A stretch of DNA of 49,435 nucleotides from Nostoc sp. NMS9 (GTDB lineage Bacteria; Cyanobacteriota; Cyanobacteriia; Cyanobacteriales; Nostocaceae), in the NCBI RefSeq assembly GCF_017114995.1, contig NZ_JABXKL010000047.1, positions 1 through 49,435 on the forward strand, read 5' to 3'. Numbering within the stretch: position 1 is the stretch's first letter; every line of letters starts with the position of its first letter. A program made the position numbers and the translations under genes. The notes under the pieces are model-generated. The model saw nothing but the letters and a program-made list of their open reading frames with translations, did not search any database and was not told the DNA's origin. Shown here in pieces: positions 36,068 to 44,622 of this stretch.

Positions 36068-37813
36068 TTACTGAGAATCAACGGCATATTCAATCAGCTT
36101 GGCAAGGCGCTGACGTAGGGTTTCTAATCCCAAGCGCTGACTCGCAGAAATAAATACCGCAAGGGGGAATTCTTCTCTAGCTAGAGCTAGTGTCTCACTA
36201 TTGGCTTGATCGATCTTGTTAAAAACAACTAGCGCCGGGCCAGGAGTTATTGGCATTTGTGCCAAAATTTCTCTGACTGAGCGAATATGACGCAACCAAG
36301 CCGGATGAGACAAATCCACTAAATGTAGTAGAGCATCGGCTTCTGTGACTTCCTCCAAAGTGGCGCGGAAAGCATCCATTAACGATGCAGGCAGTTCGTG
36401 TATAAACCCTACCGTATCTGTAATCAGAATTTCCTGATGTTCATTTGTTTCGCCATAAGGAATCGCCAGGCGGCGGGTAGTCGGATCGAGAGTGGCAAAT
36501 AACTGGTCGGCTGTATAAACTTCTGCATTAGTGAGAGCATTCAACAAAGTAGACTTACCAGCGTTGGTATATCCAACTAAAGCCACTGAAGGAACTTCTC
36601 GATGCTGTCTTCGTTGCCGTAACCGCGAACGATGGGCCTGCAACTGGTTTACTTCTTTTTGCAGTCGGGAAATCCGCTGCCCAATGGCACGGCGTTCAGT
36701 TTCCAGTTTGGTTTCACCAGGACCACGAGTCCCAATACCACCACCCAATCGGGACATGGTGCGACCTCTACCAGCCAGTCGCGGCTGCATGTATTCTAAC
36801 TGTGCTAGTTCTACTTGCAACTTACCGGCACGAGATTGAGCGCGTTGGGCAAAGATATCCAAAATCACTTCGGTACGGTCAACCACCCGGATACCAATCT
36901 GCATTTCTAAGTTGCGGACTTGGGAGGGTGAGAGGTCGCGGTCGAAGACGACGAGATTAACTCCTAGTGTTTGGGCAGTTAGGGCAATTTCTTGCACCTT
37001 ACCTTCGCCAACTACCGTCTGGGGATGAACGCGCGATCGCTTTTGTTGTATTGTCTGTAATACATCTCCCCCAGCAGTATCAACTAACCGTGCCAATTCT
37101 AGTAGGGTATCTTGGAATTGTAGGGGAGTCATCTCACTGGTCATCAGCCCCACAATCAGCACGCGATCATGGTCAGCATCTACTTCCTGGGCGATAAATT
37201 CGCGCTGGAATTCCGCTTCCAGATTTTCCACCAAGTCTACTAAATCCTGGTCTGCCAGATCGTCCAAGTCCAGAGGTGGCGATATATTCCAACTTGGGGT
37301 TTGGATTTGGCTTTCCCCTACCTTGAGAGCCGCAGGACTAGTAATCAGGGTGCGAGACTCTTGGGGTGTCAGATGAGCTAGATAAGCTTCTTTGACATAC
37401 CCAGTCGCACCGCCTCCCCGCCGTGTAAATCCGGTTCCGGTAATATTTAGGACAACTAGGGCATCTAAGCGTTGTAGTGCCATAGCCGTGAGCGCCGCTT
37501 CGTTGGGCGGTTCTGGCTTGAGATGGGTGGCGATACAACGAATACCACTGAGTCGTTCTGCACCGTAACGGGGCAATTCCATCGGTGGTATTTGTGTTTG
37601 ACGTGGTGTGCCTACCCCGACGCGAATCACTTGTCCGCGACGGTTGATGTAGGCACACACAGGCTGATTGACTTCTGTGCTAATTGCTGCCAGACGCTGG
37701 GAAAACTCAGGCGTGGTGATGCGATCGCCTGGTATGCGCTGGTGATACAGCCGCTGTAGTTGCTTCAACTGGCTGGACTTCAGACCTTGGAGATTTCCAA
37801 AAATAGTTTCTAT
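36068..37813 (-). CDS. hflX: Ribosome-associated GTPase HflX
   Basis: HflX binds the 50S subunit and rescues stalled ribosomes. The first 190 or so residues are the cyanobacterial N-terminal extension. The HflX domain (GLMTSEMTPLQFQDT, then VVFDRDLSPSQVRNLE) is followed by coiled RRAIGQRISRLQKEVNQLQ and the G domain: GYTNAGKST (G1), DTVGFIHELP (G3), NKID (G4), ISASQ (G5). The stop is at 36068. Coding similarity continues above the TTG at 37766-37768 for 15 codons (IETIFGNLQGLKSSQ, the segment I expect after the initial Met) up to ATA at 37811-37813, but no ATG, GTG or TTG is present there. Start is thus ambiguous: ATA (used here) or the internal TTG. Confidence 0.93.
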   Translation of the reverse strand: METIFGNLQGLKSSQLKQLQRLYHQRIPGDRITTPEFSQRLAAISTEVNQPVCAYINRRGQVIRVGVGTPRQTQIPPMELPRYGAERLSGIRCIATHLKPEPPNEAALTAMALQRLDALVVLNITGTGFTRRGGGATGYVKEAYLAHLTPQESRTLITSPAALKVGESQIQTPSWNISPPLDLDDLADQDLVDLVENLEAEFQREFIAQEVDADHDRVLIVGLMTSEMTPLQFQDTLLELARLVDTAGGDVLQTIQQKRSRVHPQTVVGEGKVQEIALTAQTLGVNLVVFDRDLSPSQVRNLEMQIGIRVVDRTEVILDIFAQRAQSRAGKLQVELAQLEYMQPRLAGRGRTMSRLGGGIGTRGPGETKLETERRAIGQRISRLQKEVNQLQAHRSRLRQRRQHREVPSVALVGYTNAGKSTLLNALTNAEVYTADQLFATLDPTTRRLAIPYGETNEHQEILITDTVGFIHELPASLMDAFRATLEEVTEADALLHLVDLSHPAWLRHIRSVREILAQMPITPGPALVVFNKIDQANSETLALAREEFPLAVFISASQRLGLETLRQRLAKLIEYAVDSQ

Positions 37814-38045
37814 AGGCGTTTATGACCAGTTAAATGGTCCCCCGAATCCTTATATATCTATTTTACAACAGGGTTTCGGCTCCTATCTCTCTCCTTTGAG
37901 GGATGCGTTAGTAATTAGTTCACGGTGGGTATTTATTTGAAGCGATTTTGGTGGTAGTGCTATGTACCCCGTCGAGCAATGGTTTCTATTCACACTGTCT
38001 CCGAATAAAGATAAATTTGTAGCGATCGCTTTTAATTTAAGTTGT
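37814..38045. other. Gap between hflX and the toxin gene
   Basis: About 230 bases containing hflX promoter sequence and a HIP1 site at 38022. No gene is seen. Confidence 0.35.
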
Positions 38046-38375
38046 TTAAAATTGAGGCTTGATATGCAAATCCCATACTTCTTTTAAATGCTTTGCATCT
38101 GATTCAGAAATTTGCCCTATTTTAGCCAGCAACAAAAACTGTTCTAGGCAATTTAATCGAGACAGGCGCACAGTTGAAGCAACACGCAAGCCACTTGCAG
38201 CCCAATCATTTAGAGGTACATCAGTTTGTGTGCGTGGTTTTGCAGATGTGACTACTGCTACTACAACATCATTTCCATCTATCCACAATACAAGCACGGG
38301 GCGCTTTTTGGAACCGCCACCGCTAGTGAATGGAATATCTGCTACCCAAAACTCACCTGCTTGGATAGTCGTCAT
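38046..38375 (-). CDS. MazF/PemK-type toxin
   Basis: A 109-aa protein with the MazF/PemK fold: N-terminal GEFWVADIPFT, then KKRPVLVLWIDG, central VAVVTSAKPRTQTDVPL, and ending KEVWDLHIKPQF. Such toxins are mRNA endoribonucleases. It begins at ATG 38373-38375, inside the end of the upstream antitoxin frame (23-base overlap), the usual arrangement of toxin-antitoxin pairs. Which sequence it cleaves cannot be predicted. Confidence 0.88.
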   Translation of the reverse strand: MTTIQAGEFWVADIPFTSGGGSKKRPVLVLWIDGNDVVVAVVTSAKPRTQTDVPLNDWAASGLRVASTVRLSRLNCLEQFLLLAKIGQISESDAKHLKEVWDLHIKPQF

Positions 38376-38574
38376 AAAGTCCTTCGTCTTCTGGTGCGTA
38401 GCCGTTCAAAAAAGCATCATGGTTGCGGGTACTTTTGGGTTCTTCCGCTTTTTGTTGGATGGTGATTACCCAGCGTCCTGTAGTTATATTTTCCAGTATT
38501 GATTCTGGGAGATTCAATTTATCCCCTGGTTTTAGTTCAATTTCATAAGTCAGAGTAGTCAATTCATTTTGCAT
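38353..38574 (-). CDS. Putative antitoxin of the MazF pair
   Basis: A 73-aa protein preceding the toxin with overlap, so translational coupling is likely. YEIELKPGDKLNLPESILENI near residues 10-30 resembles an AbrB/ribbon-helix-helix-free antitoxin in which a short N-terminal beta region precedes an acidic, disordered C-terminus (ending EDEGLYDDYPSR) that wraps around MazF. The DNA-binding class is unclear. The identification rests chiefly on position and length. Confidence 0.75.
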   Translation of the reverse strand: MQNELTTLTYEIELKPGDKLNLPESILENITTGRWVITIQQKAEEPKSTRNHDAFLNGYAPEDEGLYDDYPSR

Positions 38575-38700
38575 AAGTGTTAGTTAGGATTTTCATAATA
38601 TTAGTATAATTCTATTTAGGGACGATCGCATTTAATTTTCAGTTGAAGTGTGAAGGCGATCGCTAAATTCATCGCTACATCAGTTTAGTCTTTATAGCGG

Positions 38701-40185
38701 TTATTGAATCAATACTTGAAAGCGTTCATCTTCCCGGATACCATCAAAATCAGAGTCGGTTTTTGCCCATTCACGCCATTTATCAGGACTTAGATTAATT
38801 GCTTTTTGTAGGTTTTTTATTGCCTGCTCAATATTACCTTGGAGAGCATAACAGCAAGCTTTGTTGTACCAAGCTTCGTGGTAATCTGGGTTAATTTTCA
38901 GTGCTTGGTCATAGGATGTGATCGCTTCTTCATTGCGTCCCAAATTCATTAGCAGAATGCCCCGATTATTCCAAGCTTCATGATAATCTAGTTTAAATTT
39001 CAGTGCTTGGTTGTAGGATGTGATCGCTTCTTCATTGCGTCCTAAATTAAATAGCGCAATGCCTCGACTGTTCCAAGCTAGGTGGTCATTAGGTTTAAAT
39101 TTCAGTGCTTGGTCGAAGGATAATATTGCCTCTTCATTGCGTCCTAAATTAAATAGCGCAACGATGCCTCGGTTGTTCCAAATTAGGTGGTCATCAGGTT
39201 TAAATTTCAGTGCTTGATCAAAGGATAATATTGCCTCTTCATTGCGTCCTAAATAACCTACTAGTGCAATGCCTCGGTTGCACCAAGCTTCGTGATAATC
39301 TAGTTTAAATTTCAGTGCTTGATCGTAGGATGCGATCGCTTCTTCAAAGCGTCCTAAATTGCCTAGCGTATAGCCCCGATTGTTCCAAGCTTCGTGATAA
39401 TCTAGTTTAAATTTCAGTGCTTGGTCGTAGGATGCGATCGCTTCTTCATTGCGTCCCAATTCATCCAGTGCATAGCCCCGATTGTTCCAAGCTTCGTGAT
39501 AATCTTGTTTAAATTTTAGTGCTTGGTCGTAGGATGCGATCGCTTCTTCATTGCGTTCTAAATTCATTAGCGCACAGCCCCGAATGTACCAAGCTAGGTG
39601 ATAATCAGGTTTGATTTTCAGTGCTTGGTCGCAGGATGTGATTGCTTCTTCATTTCGTCCTAAATTATTTAGCGCAACGCCCCGATTGTACCAAGCTTCG
39701 TGGTAATCTGCTTGAAATTTTAGTGCTTGGTCACAGGATGCGATGGCTTCTTCATTGCGTTCTAAATTGAGTAGTGCATAGCCCCGATTGTTCCAAGCTT
39801 CGTGATAATCTAGTTTAATTTTCAGTGCTTGGTCGTAGGATGTGATCGCTTCTTCAAAGCGTCCTAAATTGCCTAGCGTATAGCCCCGATTGTTCCAAGC
39901 TAGGTGGAAATCAGGTTTAATTTTCAGTGCTTGGTCGTAGGATGCGATCGCTTCTTCAAAGCGTCCTAAATTGCCTAGCGTATAGCCCCGATTGTTCCAA
40001 GCTAGGTGGAAATCAGGTTTAATTTTCAGTGCTTGGTCGTAGGATGTGATCGCTTCTTCAAAGCGTCCTAAATTGCCTAGCGTATAGCCCCGATTGTTCC
40101 AAGCTAGGTGGAAATCAGGTTTAATTTTTAATGCTTGGTCGTAGGATGCGATCGCTTCTTTAAAGCGTCCTAAATTGCCTAGCAC
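38701..40185 (-). CDS. Tandem tetratricopeptide repeat protein
   Basis: A 494-aa protein composed of 13-14 TPR units of 34 residues (consensus LGNLGRxEEAIASYDQALKx, then KxDYHEAWNNRGYT), with two units of 35, followed by KTDSDFDGIREDERFQVLIQ, a common tail of such cyanobacterial TPR proteins. TPR superhelices bind protein partners; this one's partner is unknown. The N-terminal three units are almost identical at DNA level, so the array has expanded recently. The start is GTG at 40183-40185 within the first repeat. The frame continues upstream for 14 codons and is then closed by TAA at 40228-40230. It overlaps the downstream end of a truncated ATPase gene in another frame. Confidence 0.75.
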   Translation of the reverse strand: MLGNLGRFKEAIASYDQALKIKPDFHLAWNNRGYTLGNLGRFEEAITSYDQALKIKPDFHLAWNNRGYTLGNLGRFEEAIASYDQALKIKPDFHLAWNNRGYTLGNLGRFEEAITSYDQALKIKLDYHEAWNNRGYALLNLERNEEAIASCDQALKFQADYHEAWYNRGVALNNLGRNEEAITSCDQALKIKPDYHLAWYIRGCALMNLERNEEAIASYDQALKFKQDYHEAWNNRGYALDELGRNEEAIASYDQALKFKLDYHEAWNNRGYTLGNLGRFEEAIASYDQALKFKLDYHEAWCNRGIALVGYLGRNEEAILSFDQALKFKPDDHLIWNNRGIVALFNLGRNEEAILSFDQALKFKPNDHLAWNSRGIALFNLGRNEEAITSYNQALKFKLDYHEAWNNRGILLMNLGRNEEAITSYDQALKINPDYHEAWYNKACCYALQGNIEQAIKNLQKAINLSPDKWREWAKTDSDFDGIREDERFQVLIQ

Positions 40186-40205
40186 ATTGCCCTGATCGTA
40201 CCAAG

Positions 40206-40919
40206 CTAGGTGGAAATCAGGTTTAATTTATAGTTGGTGCGTTCTCCTTCTTTGACTAACACCATCCGGTCTAAATTATCGACAATTACCGCCAGTTGAG
40301 TTTTACCCGTAGGTAAGTTCTTTTTTGCATCCACCAGAAATTCATTTAACACCTGAATTAAAGTGACGGTGTAAGGATCAATTTTTTGGCGAATCTTGTG
40401 GCGTAATTCAGGAACAGCCCTTAAATTCGCGGTCAACTTGGCAAATTGAGCAAGTTTGGCTTCTACTCCCAGACTCTCAAACTCTATGGGAGTCTGCGCC
40501 AAATCTTTTAAATCTTCCCAACGGCTTTTTAACCAGTCGAGTATCGGCCGAGGACTAGCAATTTCTTTTAAATCTTTGAGCAAACGGCGGGTACAGGCGA
40601 GGAGAATATCTGTATATTGGGCATCTTCAGAATCGATATCCTCTTCATCAGCCGCAAAATAGACAACATAAAATTTCCGATTTTCTAAATAGTTCTTTAA
40701 CCTGAGTAATTCTGTAGACTTCCCCGCACCTCGATGACCAGAATACAATTGGCAAGTATTTGTATTTGCCAATTGCATCCGATTTCCCAACTCTTGCAAA
40801 ATATTGGCATCTCCCCGCACATCCTGACAATCTACATATTTTGGATCGCCTGCGGATAAGGGTTCAAAGGGGTTAAATGCGTTGTAGAGGTTTGCGAGTA
40901 AGTCAGTACTATTAACCAT
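40206..40919 (-). pseudogene. Truncated P-loop ATPase, homologous to the gene at 27275-28606
   Basis: A 237-codon frame, ATG at 40917-40919 (MVNSTDLL). It contains CQDVRGDANILQELG, Walker A YSGHRGAGKSTELLRLKNYL near residues 55-75 and Walker B LAVIVDNLDRM near 215-225. Those motifs align with the 443-aa ATPase at 27275-28606, but here the frame stops soon after, in ERTNYKLNLIST. The last eight codons are TPR repeat DNA read in the wrong frame, so roughly 45% of the ATPase has been replaced. One extra A in the junction A-run would join the two frames. Whether it is functional is doubtful, hence pseudogene. Confidence 0.8.
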
Positions 40920-40970
40920 AGGTAAAAAATATAGCAATGATGCTCATAATAATCGAGATCATACAGAATT

Positions 40971-41254
40971 GAGGTAGATGAATCCAATTCAAAGACTCGT
41001 CAACGAAGTTCAGAGGTGGATTCATCCAGTTCAAATACTCGTCAACGGAGTTCAGAGGTGGATTCATCCAGTTCAAACACTCGTCAACGGAGTTCAGAGG
41101 TGGATTCATCCAGTTCAAATACTCGTCAACGGAGTTCAGAGGTGAATTCATCCAGTTCAAATACTCGTCAACGGAGTTCAGAGGTGGATTCATCCAGTTC
41201 AAATACTCGTTAACGGAGTTCAAAGGTGGATAAACCCACCTCAAATACTCGTTA
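40971..41254. repeat. 42-bp minisatellite, about 6.8 copies
   Basis: Units of 42 bases start at 40971, 41013, 41055, 41097, 41139 and 41181; a seventh at 41223 is degenerate. Inside units reads GATTCATCCAGTTCAAATAC then TCGTCAACGGAGTTCAGAGG. Units 2-6 differ by single bases. Because 42 is a multiple of three, one frame on each strand is open throughout. It lies upstream of the truncated ATPase. Confidence 0.92.
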
Positions 41255-41299
41255 GCAAAAAACTACTACGAGATGGGATAAATCTCTACTTTCCTATTC

Positions 41300-42280
41300 T
41301 TACAAGAGATAAACTGGGGTTAAAGTCTTGCGCCAGCGTTTCACTGTTGTTTGTAATTCTCCCAACAACCAGCTATCAAACTGCGGATAAACTGGCAAAC
41401 GGGCTACCAATTCCCACCCCGCAGGCTGTAAAATTTCTCTTAATGCCTGTTCCTGTATATGAGGATAATCGGGATTTACCTCATCTTTTGGCCCTATTCC
41501 ACCCAAATCTCGCGCACCAGCTTCGATACAAGCGAGTAACCATCGGTCATCTTTAACTAAATTCGGCGGAATTTGAATAGTAATATCTGGCGGTAAAATC
41601 TGACGTGCTTTAGCAATTACTTCTGGTAACTGATGAGGGTTAAAAGGTGGTGCATCAAAGGTTTGCTGATATCCTGGACTATGAGGTTGCAAGATAACTT
41701 CTTGAATGTGGTGATAACGTTGATGCAGTTGAGATATAGCTGTTAATGTTTCCCACCAATCATCAACTGTTTCCCCAATTCCCAACAGTAACCCAGTTGT
41801 AAAAGGAATCTGCAACTCTCCCGCCCATTGCAATTGTTGTAAACGAACTTCTGGTAATTTACTCGGTGCGTGCCGATGTACACTATTTAACAATGTTGGC
41901 GTTAACTGTTCCAACATCAGCCCCATCGAAACATTCACACGCTTGAGCTTTTGCATTTCTTCAAAACTCAGTGGCCCCGCGTTTGTATGAGGTAAAAACC
42001 CCATTGAAAGCGCTAATTCACACAAATCATAAATCCGCTCAAACCACGCTTGACGCTTTGGGGAATGAGGATGTACTTCACCGCTAAGTATGAGAATTTC
42101 ACAGACTTTTTCGCTTTGAAGTGGTTTTAAAATACTGTCTGCATCTGAAAGACTCATCCAGGGACTTTTACCCGGTTCGCTGCGAAAGTTGCAGTAACTA
42201 CACCGATTAAAGCACTCGTAAGTGGGAACGATTGTATAAGCAGGGCTATAAGTTACAAGACGAGAATTATTAATTGGCAT
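41300..42280 (-). CDS. cofG: 7,8-didemethyl-8-hydroxy-5-deazariboflavin synthase subunit CofG
   Basis: CofG is a radical SAM enzyme that, with CofH, makes the F0 deazaflavin chromophore used by some photolyases in cyanobacteria. The 326-aa protein has the SAM cluster motif CFNRCSYC at about residues 24-31, an SGEVHPHS segment near 67 and IQEVILQPHSPGYQQ near 196, and GARDLGGIGPKDEVNPDYPH near 270. The ATG at 42278-42280 (MPINNSRLVTYSPAYTIVP) fits the family better than the ATG at 42343, which adds 21 residues read out of an inverted repeat. cofH is not in the window. It stands alone. Confidence 0.92.
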   Translation of the reverse strand: MPINNSRLVTYSPAYTIVPTYECFNRCSYCNFRSEPGKSPWMSLSDADSILKPLQSEKVCEILILSGEVHPHSPKRQAWFERIYDLCELALSMGFLPHTNAGPLSFEEMQKLKRVNVSMGLMLEQLTPTLLNSVHRHAPSKLPEVRLQQLQWAGELQIPFTTGLLLGIGETVDDWWETLTAISQLHQRYHHIQEVILQPHSPGYQQTFDAPPFNPHQLPEVIAKARQILPPDITIQIPPNLVKDDRWLLACIEAGARDLGGIGPKDEVNPDYPHIQEQALREILQPAGWELVARLPVYPQFDSWLLGELQTTVKRWRKTLTPVYLL

Positions 42281-42748
42281 AAGCAGAATAAATTTGATCT
42301 TAGTAAGCAGCCCCAGACTTATTTTAAGCTCGACTTTATCCATTTTTGTCGCAACCTGAATGCTTAAGCTGAAACCTTTGTAGGATGGTAGTTTTACTTT
42401 TTAACTTTATCTATAATCTGTGATGTCGAAAAAGTATTTGCCAAAAGACTAGGGTTTTTGCGGTATCAATAAAACCGAGTTCTTAATTTTGGATAAAGTC
42501 GAGTTAAGAGGTTGTTTGAAAAGTAGTTAGCTGTGATTTGAATAGAATTTTTACCCCCCTTAATCCCCCCTTGTAAAGGGGGAAAACTGGAAAATTTAGT
42601 CTCCTCCCCTTTATAAGGGGAGGGTTAGGGTGGGGTAAAAAATATTTGATACATCAATTATGACTTTTGAAACATCCTCTAATGGCTGGAGACGCTGACT
42701 ACAAACCTTTAATTATTCACGCCCACTTATTTATTAGATAAACAAGAA
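42281..42748. repeat. Inverted repeat and C/G-rich hairpin repeats between crtW and cofG
   Basis: TTAAGCTCGACTTTATCCA (42324-42342) recurs inverted as TGGATAAAGTCGAGTTAA at 42490-42507 with one base lost. Downstream, CCCCCTTGTAAAGGGGG (42564-42580) and TCCCCTTTATAAGGGGA (42606-42622) are hairpins of a dispersed cyanobacterial repeat. No gene is seen. Confidence 0.7.
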
Positions 42749-43510
42749 CTATTTTGCTTTGTAAATTTCTGGTAACTGCCACCAAGAAACATGGGGATAC
42801 TCGTGATGTTCCTCGTGGTAGCCGAAATGATAGCACGTGATAAATGACCACCAAATTGGACGGCTAATCGTTTGGGCACAATGAGGCTGAATATACCCTG
42901 CGATTGGTTCGCTATGTGGAAGGAAAGTACCAAAATAAAATAATTGGAATGAACTTAAAAGCGAAGGAAATACCCAAAAACTTATTAGATTAGCATGGGG
43001 TATATGAAGGATGCAATTAGCAAATTGATATATAAGAGTTAGAGCAATAATTTGTCCCCAACTCCAGTAACCTTTCATAAAATGGAAATACCAAGCAAAG
43101 AAGTTTTTGTGTTTACCATTATGAAAATCTGGGTCTATTTGAGTTGCTGGATTTTGGTGGTGTAACCAATGCTTTTTCAATAATTTTTTATATGGTAAAA
43201 GACCATAAAGAGATAGAGTTAATGTCCCAACAAGATGATTAATTTTACTGTTTTGGGGAAACACTACCCCATGCATAGCATCATGAGATGTAATAAATAA
43301 TCCCGTATATAAAAATGTTTGCCAAGCTATGCTAGGCAATAGTATCCAAAATTGTAATTTTGAGATGTCAACGGCAAGTAATAAACTTAAGCTAATGACC
43401 CATGCACTAACAATGACAATAGCAATGAAAATTCCTTGAAACTGAGATTTACTTTTCACAACTGGAGTCAGTTTTGTTTGATAACTGGGTGGTTGTTCTA
43501 ATTGAATCAC
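42749..43510 (-). CDS. crtW: Beta-carotene ketolase CrtW
   Basis: CrtW adds 4-keto groups to beta-ionone rings of carotenes, making echinenone and canthaxanthin. The 253-aa membrane protein has the di-iron His motifs of the family: HDAMH near residue 75, HWLHH near 112, and HEEHHEYPHV near 235, with four hydrophobic segments between (GIFIAIVIVSAWVISLSLLL near 27). CYHFGYHEEHHEYPHVSWW is typical of bacterial CrtW. It starts with GTG at 43508-43510. The cyanobacterial CrtO ketolase is unrelated, so this is the CrtW type. It is monocistronic. Confidence 0.94.
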   Translation of the reverse strand: MIQLEQPPSYQTKLTPVVKSKSQFQGIFIAIVIVSAWVISLSLLLAVDISKLQFWILLPSIAWQTFLYTGLFITSHDAMHGVVFPQNSKINHLVGTLTLSLYGLLPYKKLLKKHWLHHQNPATQIDPDFHNGKHKNFFAWYFHFMKGYWSWGQIIALTLIYQFANCILHIPHANLISFWVFPSLLSSFQLFYFGTFLPHSEPIAGYIQPHCAQTISRPIWWSFITCYHFGYHEEHHEYPHVSWWQLPEIYKAK

Positions 43511-44159
43511 GCTTTTACTCCGCCTAGTATTCAGGTGAAAATTCCTAAAATATAGTCACCACAAAAAGCACTAACCACCAGCCAGAAAACTTTATTAGTG
43601 GTGAGTGTTTTGCATTGGATAGTGCCAACACTGGAAGATGTTTAGAACTATTAAGATACTTGAACTATTATTACACATATAACCGCCATACCAACAACTG
43701 TTTTTGGTATAGCGGTTGGATTATATAAGTTATAGTACTGATAGCTTTAGTAATTATAAAAACTAGTGTTTTTAATATGGGGCTTTTTAAACAGCCGAAG
43801 TCTGGGAAAAAGGCGGTAACATAATTAGCTGCAAGAGTAGGGAATGAAGTGGAGTAATTCGTGTATGATGCTGTAGCTGTTGAGATCCCAAACTAATGTA
43901 GGCTAGAAAGCGATCACTTGGCAATGATCGCTCCAAAGTTCAGACTGAGGATTAAACCTCAACTCTAAGGATGAGATTTTCAAGCTTTTCAGGAAACACT
44001 TTGAAATTAGCGAAATAGTATTTATATTGTCAAAAAAATCTAATGTAAATTAGAAAATTTATTGGTTTTTCTTATCCAAACTAATAAAGATAAAATAATA
44101 AACATGGCTCCTAGTAAGCTAAAAATCTGGAGCCACTTACTACAAGAGAATGCTCATAA
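43511..44159. other. Gap upstream of crtW with two hairpins
   Basis: About 650 bases, no gene. An imperfect 14-bp hairpin (43681-43694 with 43704-43717) and AGCGATCA-N8-TGATCGCT at 43909-43932 are present. The crtW promoter must lie just above 43511. A small RNA near 43800-43980 is conceivable but not supported by anything specific. Confidence 0.4.
43681..43717. terminator. Imperfect hairpin, possible terminator
   Basis: AACCGCCATACCAA and TTGGTATAGCGGTT pair with a single C-A mismatch over a 9-base loop that carries T residues. It is 170 bases from crtW and upstream of it, so its purpose is unclear. Confidence 0.4.
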
Positions 44160-44603
44160 TTACTCGCATTCTCGTTTAGTCACATAGTGGCGGTAGCGAA
44201 ACATTGCTTCTAATTGCGCTTGCACTAGCCAACCACTGACAAATTCAACTGCTCCTCCACCAGGCATAGAGAAGGAAATAGCGTCAGTTAATCTGGTTTT
44301 GCCATTTTCCGGTTCAAATTCATGTCGATGTACCCAAGATTCAAAGGGACCAGATATCTGTTCGTCAGTAAACAGACGATATTTTTCACATTCAGTATGA
44401 CGCGCTAACCAAGTTAAGGGTAATGGGCCGAGAAACAAGCGAAATTCGGTAATAGCACCCACGTTTAGCCCTCCTTCACGACGAACCACTTGGACTGGCT
44501 GCCAAGGTGGATTCAAGAGTTGCAAAATATCTGGCCTTTCGTGAAATTTCCAAACTACTTCTGGTGAGGCATTAATTACTGAGGAATGTTTAAAGTGCAG
44601 CAT
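44160..44603 (-). CDS. SRPBCC (polyketide cyclase/dehydrase-like) protein
   Basis: A 147-aa protein with the SRPBCC pattern: start MLHFKHSSVINASPEVVWKF, the helix RPDILQLLNPP, strands with EFRLFLGPLPLTWLARHT, FESWVHRHEFEPEN and TRLTDAISFSMPGGG, and a long C-terminal helix (VQAQLEAMFRYRH). Proteins of this group bind lipids or quinones, but the ligand is unknown. Start is ATG at 44601-44603. It lies 19 bases after the CPXCG gene on the same strand, so they are probably one transcript. Confidence 0.8.
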   Translation of the reverse strand: MLHFKHSSVINASPEVVWKFHERPDILQLLNPPWQPVQVVRREGGLNVGAITEFRLFLGPLPLTWLARHTECEKYRLFTDEQISGPFESWVHRHEFEPENGKTRLTDAISFSMPGGGAVEFVSGWLVQAQLEAMFRYRHYVTKRECE

Positions 44604-44622
44604 GAAAAGAAAAACCTAAAAT

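Noticed and set aside
41016..41213. Serine-rich + frame across the minisatellite
   Set aside because: The frame is open only because the repeat period is a multiple of three; the minus strand is also open there.
40912..41244. 110-codon minus frame with PPLNSVDEYLNW repeats
   Set aside because: Same minisatellite; no ribosome site and no independent non-repeat domain.
43800..43990. Possible small RNA with two hairpins upstream of crtW
   Set aside because: Hairpins are short, one is built on a HIP1-like palindrome, and no promoter or terminator pattern supports it.
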